This document shows, piece by piece, positions 6,757-14,840 of a DNA stretch of 35,196 nt. The stretch comes from CAZDRI01 sp964508055. Lineage in GTDB: Bacteria; Pseudomonadota; Gammaproteobacteria; PS1; Pseudothioglobaceae. The stretch's first letter is position 1; each line of letters starts with the position of its first letter. Made by a program: the position numbers and the translations under genes. Location of the stretch: assembly GCA_964508055.1 (NCBI GenBank), contig CAZDRI010000017.1, positions 1 through 35,196 of the forward strand. The letters are read 5' to 3'. The notes under the pieces are model-generated. The model was given only the letters and a program-made list of their open reading frames with translations, made no database searches and was not told the DNA's origin.

Positions 6757-7497
6757 TTATTTACCTTCCAAAATAACCTCTTTAACCCATCTTGTGTTTT
6801 GTTCTCTTATAAGAACTTCATTTTTAGCTTTTTTTAAAACTACTAAAATATAAAATAATTGAAATGCAAAAGCCATTAATAATAAAGGAATAAGCATGTC
6901 AATATGAATAGAAGGTGCTCCTATTTTGCTTACTGAAGCTCCTTGATGTAAAGTATTCCACCATTTAACAGAGTAATGAATTATAGGTAAATTAACTATT
7001 CCCACTAAGGCTAAAACAGTGCTTGCTTTACTTGCAGTATTAGGATTATCAAAAGAATTTTGTAAGGCTATATAACCTAAGTATAAAAATAATAGTATTA
7101 ATTCAGAAGTTAATCTTGCATCCCATACCCACCATGTTCCCCACATAGGTTTACCCCAAATAGAACCTGTAGCTAATGCTAAAAAAGTAAAAATTGCCCC
7201 AATTGGTGCTGATACTTTGGCAACGATATCAGCTAATTTTATTTTCCATATAAGACCAATCGCTCCAGATGTAGCCATAACAACATAAATGAACATTGAC
7301 ATCCAGGCAGAAGGTACATGAACAAACATAATACGATAACTATCTCCTTGTTGATAATCTATAGGTGCTACTACTAAACCTAAATATAAACCTATAATTG
7401 TTAACAATATAAATGGATAAAAAATCCAATTAATAAGCTTAGTTGAATAAGTAAAAAAATACTGAGGAGATGCAAATTTTTGGATTAATTTCCACAT
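6757..7497 (-). CDS. ccmC: CcmC haem exporter/handler
   Basis: A 246-residue polytopic membrane protein of the haem-handling family. It presents haem to CcmE at the periplasmic face. Six transmembrane helices can be traced. The tryptophan-rich WWD segment GKPMWGTWWVWDARLTSE lies near the middle, flanked by the two conserved haem-ligand histidines: one in FVHVPSAWM and one in the later loop before YSVKWWNTLHQG. Length matches E. coli CcmC. It follows napH after 65 bases, so nap and ccm are probably one transcription unit, as in enterobacteria. ccmA and ccmB, the ABC exporter genes that normally precede it, are not present. Confidence 0.95.
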   Translation of the reverse strand: MWKLIQKFASPQYFFTYSTKLINWIFYPFILLTIIGLYLGLVVAPIDYQQGDSYRIMFVHVPSAWMSMFIYVVMATSGAIGLIWKIKLADIVAKVSAPIGAIFTFLALATGSIWGKPMWGTWWVWDARLTSELILLFLYLGYIALQNSFDNPNTASKASTVLALVGIVNLPIIHYSVKWWNTLHQGASVSKIGAPSIHIDMLIPLLLMAFAFQLFYILVVLKKAKNEVLIREQNTRWVKEVILEGK

Positions 7498-7563
7498 AAA
7501 ACAAACAAATAAAAAAAGCTAACTGATAATTTTATCATATATTTAGTTTTCTTTAACTAACTA

Positions 7564-8367
7564 TCATCCTCTCAAACCAAAATGAAAAACATTCTCTTCA
7601 CAAACATCAATACATCTACCACAATTAGTACATAATTCTGAACTAACAAATGGTTTTTCTTTGCCTTTTAATACAGGATTTAATATTTTTGATTCTGGAC
7701 ATACAAGATAACAATCTAAACAATCATTGCATTTATCACGATTATCAGCGCGCATTTTTAATAAACTTTTTTTACCAAGTAAAGAATAAAAAGCACCTAC
7801 TGGACAAAGTCTGCCACACCATAGATCTTTTGCGACAAATAAATCTAATAGAAATATAGTTAGTAATACCAACCATCCAAAACCAATACCATAAACTATA
7901 CCCCTAAACAAAACTGATATTGGATTTACTAACTCCCATACTATGATTCCAGTAACAATAGGCAATATTAGCACTACAAATAGTAAATAGTAACGCGTTG
8001 ATTTACTAATATTAGAACTTGTTTTTATGCCTAATTTATTATGTAACCATCTAGCAGTGTCAGTTATGATATTAACTGGACAGACCCAAGAACAATATAC
8101 TCTACCACCAACTATAAAATAAAAAATAACAACAATTATCACACCAATAATTGCTTCTCTATTAATATCCATTCCTGATACTATATATTGCAAAAAAACT
8201 AAAGGGTCAAACAATGGTAAAGTGTCAAAAGTTAAACTATAGGCAAGTGAACCTTTAGCTATCCAATATCCAAAAAAAGGTCCAGACAAAAAAACAGCTA
8301 TAATAGTAAATTGGCTTATCCTACGCATTAGTAACCATTTATTTTGTTTAAAAAAACTTATCATCAT
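7564..8367 (-). CDS. napH: NapH quinol dehydrogenase membrane subunit
   Basis: A 267-residue polytopic iron-sulfur membrane protein that with NapG passes electrons from quinol toward the periplasmic nitrate reductase. Four transmembrane segments are visible, beginning ISQFTIIAVFLSGPFFGYW. Two CxxxCP-type motifs, CSWVCPVNI and CGRLCPVGA, occur in the membrane region as expected. The cytoplasmic tail carries two 4Fe-4S ferredoxin motifs, CNDCLDCYLVCPE and CTNCGRCIDVCEEN, the second with the final Pro replaced by Glu. Its ATG overlaps the napG stop by four bases. It is the last nap gene and leads into ccmC. Confidence 0.93.
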   Translation of the reverse strand: MMISFFKQNKWLLMRRISQFTIIAVFLSGPFFGYWIAKGSLAYSLTFDTLPLFDPLVFLQYIVSGMDINREAIIGVIIVVIFYFIVGGRVYCSWVCPVNIITDTARWLHNKLGIKTSSNISKSTRYYLLFVVLILPIVTGIIVWELVNPISVLFRGIVYGIGFGWLVLLTIFLLDLFVAKDLWCGRLCPVGAFYSLLGKKSLLKMRADNRDKCNDCLDCYLVCPESKILNPVLKGKEKPFVSSELCTNCGRCIDVCEENVFHFGLRG

Positions 8368-9203
8368 TCAAGACCTTTATTTAAAGTGTCAATAGGATTA
8401 GATTTAAAAGGAGTATTTTTATTATTTGCTGGGTCAAGAATTAAACCTTCACCTTGTAAATCATATTTAACGCCTTCAGGCAGATTATATTTATGTTCTA
8501 CATCAGGAGTTACTAGAGATTTTCCTGCTTTTTTCTTTTCTTCCCAACCTAAACGATAATGAGAATTTCTTTTACCTTTAGCAACATGGACTGGTAATAC
8601 TTTTATTGCTGCTTCCTCTAAAATACAAGCTTTCTCACATAATCCACATCCAGTGCAACTTTGTGAATGCACAACAGGTAAAAAACGAGCATGCTTACCT
8701 GAGCGTTTATTATGTTCATATTCTATAGTTATTGCTTTCCCTTGAATTGGACAAACATTAAAACATATTTCACATCTAAGACCTAAAAAAGCAATACAAG
8801 TTTCTTGGTCAATTAATACTGCAGTGCCCATTTTTGATTTTTCTATATCAGTTAAAGATTTATCAAGTGCGGCAGTTGGACAATTTTTAATGCAAGGAAT
8901 ATCTTCACACATTTCACAAGGACCAGTTCTAGCAATAAAATAAGGTGTGCCAGTAGGTACATTATCTCCAATTTTGCCAAGTTTTAGTATCTCATAGGGA
9001 CAGTCTTGAACACATACACCACAACGAATGCAAGTTTTAGTGAATTCTTCCTCTGTTAAAGCACCTGGTGGGCGGACAGCATTAACAGCTAATGCAGTGG
9101 TTTGTTTGGAATATAAGCCAACCCCAATACCTCCAACAGCAGCGCTACAAGCTGTAGTAAGAATATTATAAAAAAAATGACGACGACTAATTTTAGCTGG
9201 CAT
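8364..9203 (-). CDS. napG: NapG periplasmic ferredoxin-type protein
   Basis: A 279-residue periplasmic iron-sulfur protein that pairs with NapH in quinol oxidation. It opens with a twin-arginine signal (SRRHFFYN followed by an Ala/Gly-rich hydrophobic stretch). Four 4Fe-4S clusters are signalled by CIRCGVCVQDCP, CEMCEDIPCIKNCP, CIAFLGLRCEICFNVCP and CTGCGLCEKACI, the spacing typical of NapG. Length is about 45 residues above E. coli NapG, mostly in the tail. The start overlaps the napF end by 11 bases, and the end overlaps the napH start. Confidence 0.93.
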   Translation of the reverse strand: MPAKISRRHFFYNILTTACSAAVGGIGVGLYSKQTTALAVNAVRPPGALTEEEFTKTCIRCGVCVQDCPYEILKLGKIGDNVPTGTPYFIARTGPCEMCEDIPCIKNCPTAALDKSLTDIEKSKMGTAVLIDQETCIAFLGLRCEICFNVCPIQGKAITIEYEHNKRSGKHARFLPVVHSQSCTGCGLCEKACILEEAAIKVLPVHVAKGKRNSHYRLGWEEKKKAGKSLVTPDVEHKYNLPEGVKYDLQGEGLILDPANNKNTPFKSNPIDTLNKGLE

Positions 9204-9630
9204 ATTTAATTGTTATACTGTTATTAACACATTTAACTAAACACTCTCCACAACCATTGCATAACTCTATATCTATAACAGGATTACTTCTTCCTTTTGT
9301 TTGTAATTTAAACTCTATTGCTTCTTCTTCGCAACTATCAGCACATACTCTACAGGTGATAGCATTCATTGCTAAACAAGATTTTTTAATCTCTACTTTA
9401 TGCCCAAAAGGCTTATTTTTAATATCAAGTGCATTTGTTGGGCAATTTTCAACACAAATACGACAAAAGTCACAATAATTAGTTGTAAACTCTACTTTAG
9501 GGTAATTAAAAGAACCATTTTTAATTATACCTTTAGGACAGAGTTCAATGCATTTTGCACATTTATTACATTTTTCAAAAAAATCATCACCTTTAAAACT
9601 CCATGGAGGTAATATATTTTTCCTTTTCAT
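9193..9630 (-). CDS. napF: NapF cytoplasmic ferredoxin-type protein
   Basis: A 145-residue iron-sulfur protein of the NapF family, thought to act in the cytoplasm on maturation of NapA before Tat export. It starts near the family landmark PPWS (LPPWSFKGDDFFEKC). It then shows four cysteine clusters: CNKCAKCIELCP, CDFCRICVENCP, the irregular CLAMNAITCRVCADSC, and CNGCGECLVKC. E. coli NapF is some 20 residues longer at the N-terminus, where the RRGIL-type segment lies, and that leader is lacking here. No signal peptide is seen. It lies five bases after napC. Gene order (D-A-B-C-F-G-H) differs from E. coli F-D-A-G-H-B-C. Confidence 0.88.
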   Translation of the reverse strand: MKRKNILPPWSFKGDDFFEKCNKCAKCIELCPKGIIKNGSFNYPKVEFTTNYCDFCRICVENCPTNALDIKNKPFGHKVEIKKSCLAMNAITCRVCADSCEEEAIEFKLQTKGRSNPVIDIELCNGCGECLVKCVNNSITIKYAS

Positions 9631-9635
9631 TAATT

Positions 9636-10193
9636 TTAATAATTATCTTCGCTAGGATCGTATCCTTCTGGAAGTGAATGTGCTATGCCTTTATGACAAT
9701 CAATACAAGTTTTACCTTCTTCTATAGCTTCATCATGTTTATCAGAACTTCTAGATTCTTGTTTATCAAAATCCATATAATCATAGTTGTGGCAATTTTT
9801 ACACTCTCTAGAATCTGTTTTTTTCATATCTCTCCATACATTTTTAGCTAGTTCTAAGCGCTTAGCTTCAAACTTTTCTGCTGTATCAATTGTCCCCATG
9901 ATTTTATGAAATAATTCATTTGTTGCCTTAATTTTACGGATAAATTTATAAGTCCATTCTTTTGGAACATGACAATCTGAGCAGGTTGCTCTAACTCCTG
10001 TTCTGTTGCTAAAATGAATGGTTTCTTGCAGTTCTTCATAAACATTATCTTTCATTTCATGACAAGAAATGCAGAATTCTTCAGTATTAGTCATTTCCAT
10101 AGCAGTATTAAATCCGCCCCAAAATAAAATACCAATCATAGCCCCTATTGCCAAGACTATAGTGACACTTTTTGTTTTTAAAAATTTAATCAT
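9636..10193 (-). CDS. napC: NapC tetrahaem quinol dehydrogenase
   Basis: A 185-residue membrane-anchored cytochrome c of the NapC/NirT family that oxidises quinol and feeds NapB. There is one N-terminal helix (about residues 8-28, VTIVLAIGAMIGILFWGGF), then four CxxCH haem motifs: CISCH, CSDCH, CKNCH and CIDCH. The first is followed by EM, matching the Met ligand feature of the family. Slightly shorter than E. coli NapC. A 131-base gap with two hairpins separates it from napB. Alternatively it could serve other periplasmic reductases, since NapC/NirT proteins are versatile. Confidence 0.93.
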   Translation of the reverse strand: MIKFLKTKSVTIVLAIGAMIGILFWGGFNTAMEMTNTEEFCISCHEMKDNVYEELQETIHFSNRTGVRATCSDCHVPKEWTYKFIRKIKATNELFHKIMGTIDTAEKFEAKRLELAKNVWRDMKKTDSRECKNCHNYDYMDFDKQESRSSDKHDEAIEEGKTCIDCHKGIAHSLPEGYDPSEDNY

Positions 10194-10235
10194 ATTTTTT
10201 TTACCTTATATAGAGATTTAAATAAAAATAACATA

Positions 10236-10282
10236 ATATTGTTACAAACAATATAAAAATGCACTTTCTCAGACTTCAGTGC
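10236..10282 (-). promoter_or_regulatory. Two hairpins between napB and napC
   Basis: ATATTGTT (10236-10243) pairs with AACAATAT (10247-10254) around ACA, and GCACT (10261-10265) pairs with AGTGC (10278-10282). They lie in the only sizeable gap (10194-10324) of an otherwise tight operon. On the minus strand the first hairpin is followed by a T-rich stretch. They could attenuate transcription or set mRNA ends between napB and napC. Their effect is unknown. Confidence 0.35.
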
Positions 10283-10324
10283 CAATAAATATAATTTTGC
10301 AACACTCTAAATATATTTTTAATA

Positions 10325-10741
10325 TTAAAAAGTATTTTTCACTAATTCTTTAGCATTAGTTTGGACTGCATGACACTGCATACAAAAATATCTAGTTGTA
10401 GATATAGATTTAAGTTTTTTATTATGCCTTATATCTTGAAAATGGCTATCACTAACTTTGGGAGCTTTTTCTTTTTCATAAGTTTTCTCACTATGACAAT
10501 CAAGACAACCATTGTTTTTTAAATTTACTTTATATTTATCAGTTTTGTGTGAAATCAAGGGAGGTTGTATTTCATAACTCTTTTCAAAGCCTCCATCTTT
10601 ACTCAACACTTTTCTTTTTACAGGTGTGTCAGATGCAGAATTTAGATTATTAGCTCCGCGTTCAGATGTTAATGCAAAACTTGTTATATTTAACATAAAA
10701 CCTAAAACAACAATTAATGAACTCATTACTATTTTTTTCAT
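10325..10741 (-). CDS. napB: NapB dihaem cytochrome c
   Basis: A 138-residue periplasmic dihaem cytochrome, the small subunit of nitrate reductase NapAB. It takes electrons from NapC and gives them to NapA. A cleavable signal peptide spans about residues 1-23 (VMSSLIVVLGFMLNITSFA). Haem motifs are CLDCH at 79-83 and CMQCH at 120-124. His65 in PPLISHKTD and His100/His106 are candidates for the distal ligands known in NapB. It lies 38 bases after napA on the same strand and depends on the Ccm system for haem attachment. Confidence 0.92.
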   Translation of the reverse strand: MKKIVMSSLIVVLGFMLNITSFALTSERGANNLNSASDTPVKRKVLSKDGGFEKSYEIQPPLISHKTDKYKVNLKNNGCLDCHSEKTYEKEKAPKVSDSHFQDIRHNKKLKSISTTRYFCMQCHAVQTNAKELVKNTF

Positions 10742-10779
10742 AATTTATCTCCTAAATATTTATTCAATAGCTAAACCAA

Positions 10780-13326
10780 TTAAACTTTAACTACTTTAGC
10801 GGCACACTTTTTATAGTCAGTTTCTTTGGATAATGGATCTGTTGCATCAAGTGTTAATTTATTAACTAAGCGGCTGGCATCAAACCAAGGTATATAAATT
10901 AGACCTTTCGGCGGTCTATTTCTACCTTTTGTTGATACTCTAGCAATAATATGTCCTCTCCTAGTTTCAATTTTAGCTTTAGAACCATTACGTAGTTTGT
11001 TTTTCTTTGCATCTTTTTTGTTCATATAAACTAATGCATCAGGCACAGCTCTATGTAGCTCTGGGACTCTTCTAGTCATTGAGCCAGAATGCCAGTGCTC
11101 TAATACCCGACCAGTGCACAACCATAAATTGTATTCTTTATCTGGGCTTTCTGCAGCCGGCTCATAAGGAGCAGTTATAATATTAGCTTTTCCATCAGGC
11201 TTACCATAAAATTTAACTACATCTTTGCCGCCTTTTACATGAGGGTCATAGCCACCACGATAACGCCATAATGTTTCTTTACCATTAATAATTGGCCAAC
11301 GCAAACCTCTTGATTTATGATATGCATCAAATTCTGCCATTTCATGACCTTTTTTAGGACCTTCAAATTGAAAGCGGCGATATTCCTCAAACAAACCTTT
11401 TTGCACATAAAAATCAAAATCCTCAGATTCGTCATTGTTATATTTATTGCCTCTAGAATCAGTTATTTGTTGTTTAGGGAATTTATTTACTTGACCATTT
11501 TTATATAAAACTTCATATAAAGTTTTACCTTTATGTTTTGGCATAGTTGCTATTAATTCTTTTGGCCAAACATCTTCAACTTTAATATATTTAGAAAACT
11601 CCATAATCTGCCACAAATCAGATTTAGACTCACCTGGTGCTGTTATTTGCTGGCGCCAAAATTGAGCTCTTCTTTCAGAATTACCATAAGCTCCTTCTTT
11701 TTCTGCCCACATAGCAGTTGGTAAAATCAAATCAGCCCCTATAGCTGACACTGTTGGATATGGATCCGACACAACTATAAAGTTTTCCTTTCTTCTCCAA
11801 CCTGGATAAGATTCATCATTAAAATTTGCTGCAGCTTGTAAATTGTTATTACACATCACCCAAAAACAATTCATCTTGCCATCATTAAGAGCACGATGCA
11901 TTGCTACTGCATGGATAAGAGTTGGACCCATATTTTCTTTATTAACGCTGTTTTTACCATTGGCTCGTGGAATAGTTCCTTTTGGTATATTCCAGATTTT
12001 TTCTGCAAGAAGGCAATGAGAGTCTTTTTTAGTAACATAATCAGCAGGTAATCTATGAGTAAATGTTCCCACTTCTCTAGCAGTGCCACAAGCTGAAGGC
12101 TGTCCAGTTAATGAAAATGGACCATTGCCTGGTTCGGATATTTTACCCATAAGAAGATGAATATTATATAACAGACCATTTGCCCAAACACCTCTTACAT
12201 GTTGATTAAATCCCATTGTCCAATACGAAGCAATTTTTTTATTGGGGTCAGCATATAATTCAGCTAACCTTTTTAATCTTGTTTTAGGAACATTAGATAA
12301 TTTGCTAGTTTTTTCTAAAGTATAAGGTTCTACTGATTTTGCATACTCTTCAAAAGTTATAGCACTAAGCTTACCTTTGTTAGCATTTTTAGCAGCTTTT
12401 TGGCGAGGGTCATTATTTCTTAAACCATAACCAATATCAGTAGGTGTTTTTTTAAAGTTCACATTGTTTTTAATAAATTCTTTGTTGTAAGCCTTTGTTT
12501 GAATAATATGATTAGCAATATAGTTTAAAATTGCTAAATCAGTTTGAGGAGTAAAAATGATACCATTATCAGCTAATTCAAACGAACGATGTTTAAATGT
12601 TGACAATACATGAACTTCACTACCTGGTTTTGTAAGACGAGTATCAGTGATACGAGACCATAAAATAGGGTGCATTTCAGCCATATTAGAGCCCCATAAC
12701 ACAAAAGCATCTGCATGTTCCATATCATCATAACAACCCATTGGTTCATCAATGCCAAAACCACGCATAAAAGCTCCAACTGCTGAAGCCATACAATGAC
12801 GAGCATTAGGCTCTAAACTGTTAGAGCGAAAACCAGCTTTTAATAGTTTTTGTGCAGCATATCCTTCCCATATTGTCCATTGACCAGAACCAAACATACC
12901 AACACCTTTAGGGCCTTTATCTTTACGGGCTTTAATCCATTTTTCAGCCATAATTTTAAATGCTTCATCCCAAGATACTTCTTCAAAATCACCATTTTTA
13001 TCAAATTTACCATTTTTCTTTCTTAGAAGAGGTTTTGTTAATCTATCTTTACCATACATTATTTTTGGCAGAAAATAGCCTTTAATACAGTTAAGGCCTT
13101 TATTAACTGGTGCATCAGGGTCTCCTTGACATGCAACAGCTTTACCGTTTTTAGTGCCCAACAATACAGAACATCCTGTCCCACAAAAGCGACATGGTAT
13201 TTTATCCCAACGAATGCCATCACTTTCATTTGCAGAAACCTTTATAGCTGGCAAACTCACACCAACAGCAGTGGCTGCGGCAATAGCGGCATTATTTTTA
13301 ATAAACTCTCTTCTATTTATTGTCAT
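10780..13326 (-). CDS. napA: NapA periplasmic nitrate reductase catalytic subunit
   Basis: An 848-residue molybdoenzyme that reduces nitrate to nitrite in the periplasm. A twin-arginine signal opens the protein (NRREFIKNN, residues 4-12, cut after about residue 32). The N-terminal 4Fe-4S site is Cys45, 48, 52 and 80 (CRFCGTGC...NC). The molybdenum ligand is Cys178 in PNARHCMAS, which marks it as NapA rather than NarG (Asp ligand). The C-terminal molybdopterin-dinucleotide-binding region includes WLCTGRVLEHWHSGSMTRR. About 20 residues longer than E. coli NapA. It follows napD after 29 bases. NapD would bind the Tat signal. The substrate could in principle differ, but the nap context makes nitrate clear. 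Confidence 0.97.
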   Translation of the reverse strand: MTINRREFIKNNAAIAAATAVGVSLPAIKVSANESDGIRWDKIPCRFCGTGCSVLLGTKNGKAVACQGDPDAPVNKGLNCIKGYFLPKIMYGKDRLTKPLLRKKNGKFDKNGDFEEVSWDEAFKIMAEKWIKARKDKGPKGVGMFGSGQWTIWEGYAAQKLLKAGFRSNSLEPNARHCMASAVGAFMRGFGIDEPMGCYDDMEHADAFVLWGSNMAEMHPILWSRITDTRLTKPGSEVHVLSTFKHRSFELADNGIIFTPQTDLAILNYIANHIIQTKAYNKEFIKNNVNFKKTPTDIGYGLRNNDPRQKAAKNANKGKLSAITFEEYAKSVEPYTLEKTSKLSNVPKTRLKRLAELYADPNKKIASYWTMGFNQHVRGVWANGLLYNIHLLMGKISEPGNGPFSLTGQPSACGTAREVGTFTHRLPADYVTKKDSHCLLAEKIWNIPKGTIPRANGKNSVNKENMGPTLIHAVAMHRALNDGKMNCFWVMCNNNLQAAANFNDESYPGWRRKENFIVVSDPYPTVSAIGADLILPTAMWAEKEGAYGNSERRAQFWRQQITAPGESKSDLWQIMEFSKYIKVEDVWPKELIATMPKHKGKTLYEVLYKNGQVNKFPKQQITDSRGNKYNNDESEDFDFYVQKGLFEEYRRFQFEGPKKGHEMAEFDAYHKSRGLRWPIINGKETLWRYRGGYDPHVKGGKDVVKFYGKPDGKANIITAPYEPAAESPDKEYNLWLCTGRVLEHWHSGSMTRRVPELHRAVPDALVYMNKKDAKKNKLRNGSKAKIETRRGHIIARVSTKGRNRPPKGLIYIPWFDASRLVNKLTLDATDPLSKETDYKKCAAKVVKV

Positions 13327-13355
13327 TATTTACTCCATTTTTTATTGAATTAAAC

Positions 13356-13586
13356 TTAAACTTCATTAACATGGTAAACCATCACTGTGTTAATAACCCC
13401 TTTTATATCATTAAATTTATTTATAGTATCAGCAAGAATATTATCGCTTTCTTCTTCTAGTGTAACTATAATTTTACCTTCTTCAACTCCCCCGTGAACT
13501 TCTACACCTTTATATTTTTCTAATTCTTTTTTTACAAATTTTGAATTTTTAGGTTTAGAGTAAACTACAGCGCTACATAAATTCAT
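13356..13586 (-). CDS. napD: NapD chaperone for NapA
   Basis: A 76-residue cytoplasmic protein of the NapD family, which binds the NapA twin-arginine signal and delays export until the cofactor is inserted. It has the small ferredoxin-like fold pattern: MNLCSAVVYSKP as first strand, VEVHGGVEEGKIIVTLE in the middle (the VH-x-x-EGK-x-VV/TLE signature), and a closing strand GVINTVMVYH that matches the typical G-V-x-x-x-x-LVYH end. It is the first gene of the nap-ccm run. Slightly shorter than E. coli NapD. Confidence 0.88.
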   Translation of the reverse strand: MNLCSAVVYSKPKNSKFVKKELEKYKGVEVHGGVEEGKIIVTLEEESDNILADTINKFNDIKGVINTVMVYHVNEV

Positions 13587-13597
13587 ATAATTAAGTA

Positions 13598-13612
13598 ACC
13601 TTATAGTAAGGT
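13598..13612. promoter_or_regulatory. Inverted repeat upstream of napD
   Basis: ACCTTA (13598-13603) and TAAGGT (13607-13612) form a perfect palindrome around TAG, 12-26 bases before the napD start. It might be an operator or a 5'-leader hairpin. The spacing and bases do not match a clean NarL/NarP 7-2-7 site, and I see no FNR-type TTGAT-N4-ATCAA box, so the regulator is unknown. Confidence 0.35.
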
Positions 13613-13753
13613 AAATTGTAATTTATTTTACACTTATTTCCACAAAATATAACCTTAATTTTAATAATCCAACCCTGAACTGGCTACAGAATATTAAATT
13701 TAAGGTCATGATAACTTAAGCAGTTCATTTTTAACTAACTTTGTATTCAAAAT

Positions 13754-14172
13754 TCAAGCATACAAATTTTGGTCCAAAAAATCTCTTAACTTGTTAATGA
13801 TTCCCCTTAAATTGTGAGCACTTGCACATAGTATTACATTCAACATATCTCCAACCTTACCTTTAAGATAATTTCTATTTAGCCTACCATAATTTTCATA
13901 TGCCCAATCTCTGCTTCTATAGCACTTCTATGTTTCATATGCCACTAATTGCATTTCAATATCCCTAACAACTCTACCAAAACGAGACTTTAATTTCCTG
14001 TTTATGTTGTTCATTCTCTTAAACTGCTTAGTGTGAGTATAACGATATGTTATTAAGATAATGCAACCCTGTTATTAATCTAGTTGCCATTGCTGGAGCA
14101 CCTTTATCGTTTTTAAATAATTTACCCCATTCACAATTAAAAGAATATCTGTCAATATTTTTAGATAATCTA
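13754..14172 (-). pseudogene. IS5-like transposase relic
   Basis: Reading on the minus strand, the N-terminal part is KNIDRYSFNCEWGKLFKN, then PAMATRLITGLHYLNN, which matches the start of IS5-family transposases (the RLMVGLHYLK segment). The frame breaks, and the next recognisable part is already C-terminal: THTKQFKRMNNI, then KSRFGRVVRDIE. After a shift comes KHRSAIEAEIGHMK, after another YGRLNRNYLKGKVGDMLNVI, and the end is CASAHNLRGIINKLRDFL and a stop at 13754. The DDE catalytic middle, probably over 200 residues, is deleted, and at least three frameshifts are present. No terminal inverted repeats remain visible. It abuts the tsaB stop codon and lies between two operons. It is long inactive. 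Confidence 0.8.
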
Positions 14173-14173
14173 A

Positions 14174-14836
14174 CTATGAAGTTACTTTATTTCTTAGATA
14201 AAGCGCACTAGCCAAGTATTTATCAGATTTTATTTCAGATACTGATTTGTATTTTCTTAGTGTTATTTTGATTAAGTTTTCAGCTTTAGGATAAAATTCA
14301 GAGTAATAATCCTTAATATTAGTTTTTGATTTTAATATCTTTTCATAAACTCTGAAACCATTCCCTACTCCAATAAAATCATTAGATAATTTTTCAACCG
14401 CAGCAGGTTTTTTTAAACTATCTTCAATAATATTTATTTTTTCATTAGAAAAATCAAATAAAGACCAATAAATTTCATTCATCCTAGCATCTAAGGCAAC
14501 AGCAATTTTAGGATTTTGATATTTCAAGTAGGCGCCAAAAGCCATCAATTCTAATGTAGATATACCAATAGTAGGTATGTTATGACCATAAGATAAGCCT
14601 TGAGCCACTGCAACACATACTCTAACTCCTGTGAAAGAGCCAGGTCCTTTGGTATAAATAATTGCATTTAAATCCATTATCTTGGTTTTGGTCTTTGTTA
14701 ATAGTTCATCACATAATGATAAAATAATGCTTGAACTTTTATTAATTCCTTTAAGAAAATGGTTAAAATTTTTACCATTTATATATAAACTAACTGATAC
14801 AGTTTCTGTGCAGGTATCAATAGCAATTAATTTCAT
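14174..14836 (-). CDS. tsaB: TsaB, tRNA threonylcarbamoyladenosine factor
   Basis: A TsaB (YeaZ) homologue of 220 residues. It is the non-catalytic scaffold that pairs with TsaD to make t6A at position 37 of ANN-reading tRNAs. It has the ASKHA-fold start MKLIAIDTCTETVSVSLY and the family signature YTKGPGSFTGVRVCVAVAQGLSYG, then PTIGISTLELMA. I chose ATG at 14836 because family members begin MKxLAIDT. A GTG four codons upstream (14848) would overlap the mrcB stop. It is the last gene of the hisS-yfgM-bamB-der-mrcB run, and the transposase relic begins right after its stop. Confidence 0.93.
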   Translation of the reverse strand: MKLIAIDTCTETVSVSLYINGKNFNHFLKGINKSSSIILSLCDELLTKTKTKIMDLNAIIYTKGPGSFTGVRVCVAVAQGLSYGHNIPTIGISTLELMAFGAYLKYQNPKIAVALDARMNEIYWSLFDFSNEKINIIEDSLKKPAAVEKLSNDFIGVGNGFRVYEKILKSKTNIKDYYSEFYPKAENLIKITLRKYKSVSEIKSDKYLASALYLRNKVTS

Positions 14837-14840
14837 ACAT

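Noticed and set aside
8344..8559. Plus-strand frame across the napH/napG junction
   Set aside because: Antisense shadow. napG and napH have full family motifs on the other strand.
12573..12806. Minus-strand 77-codon frame within napA
   Set aside because: Out-of-frame shadow of napA, with no start context or recognisable domain.
13681..14173. Noncoding regulatory region of the nap operon
   Set aside because: Most of it reads as broken pieces of an IS5-like transposase when the minus strand is translated in several frames.
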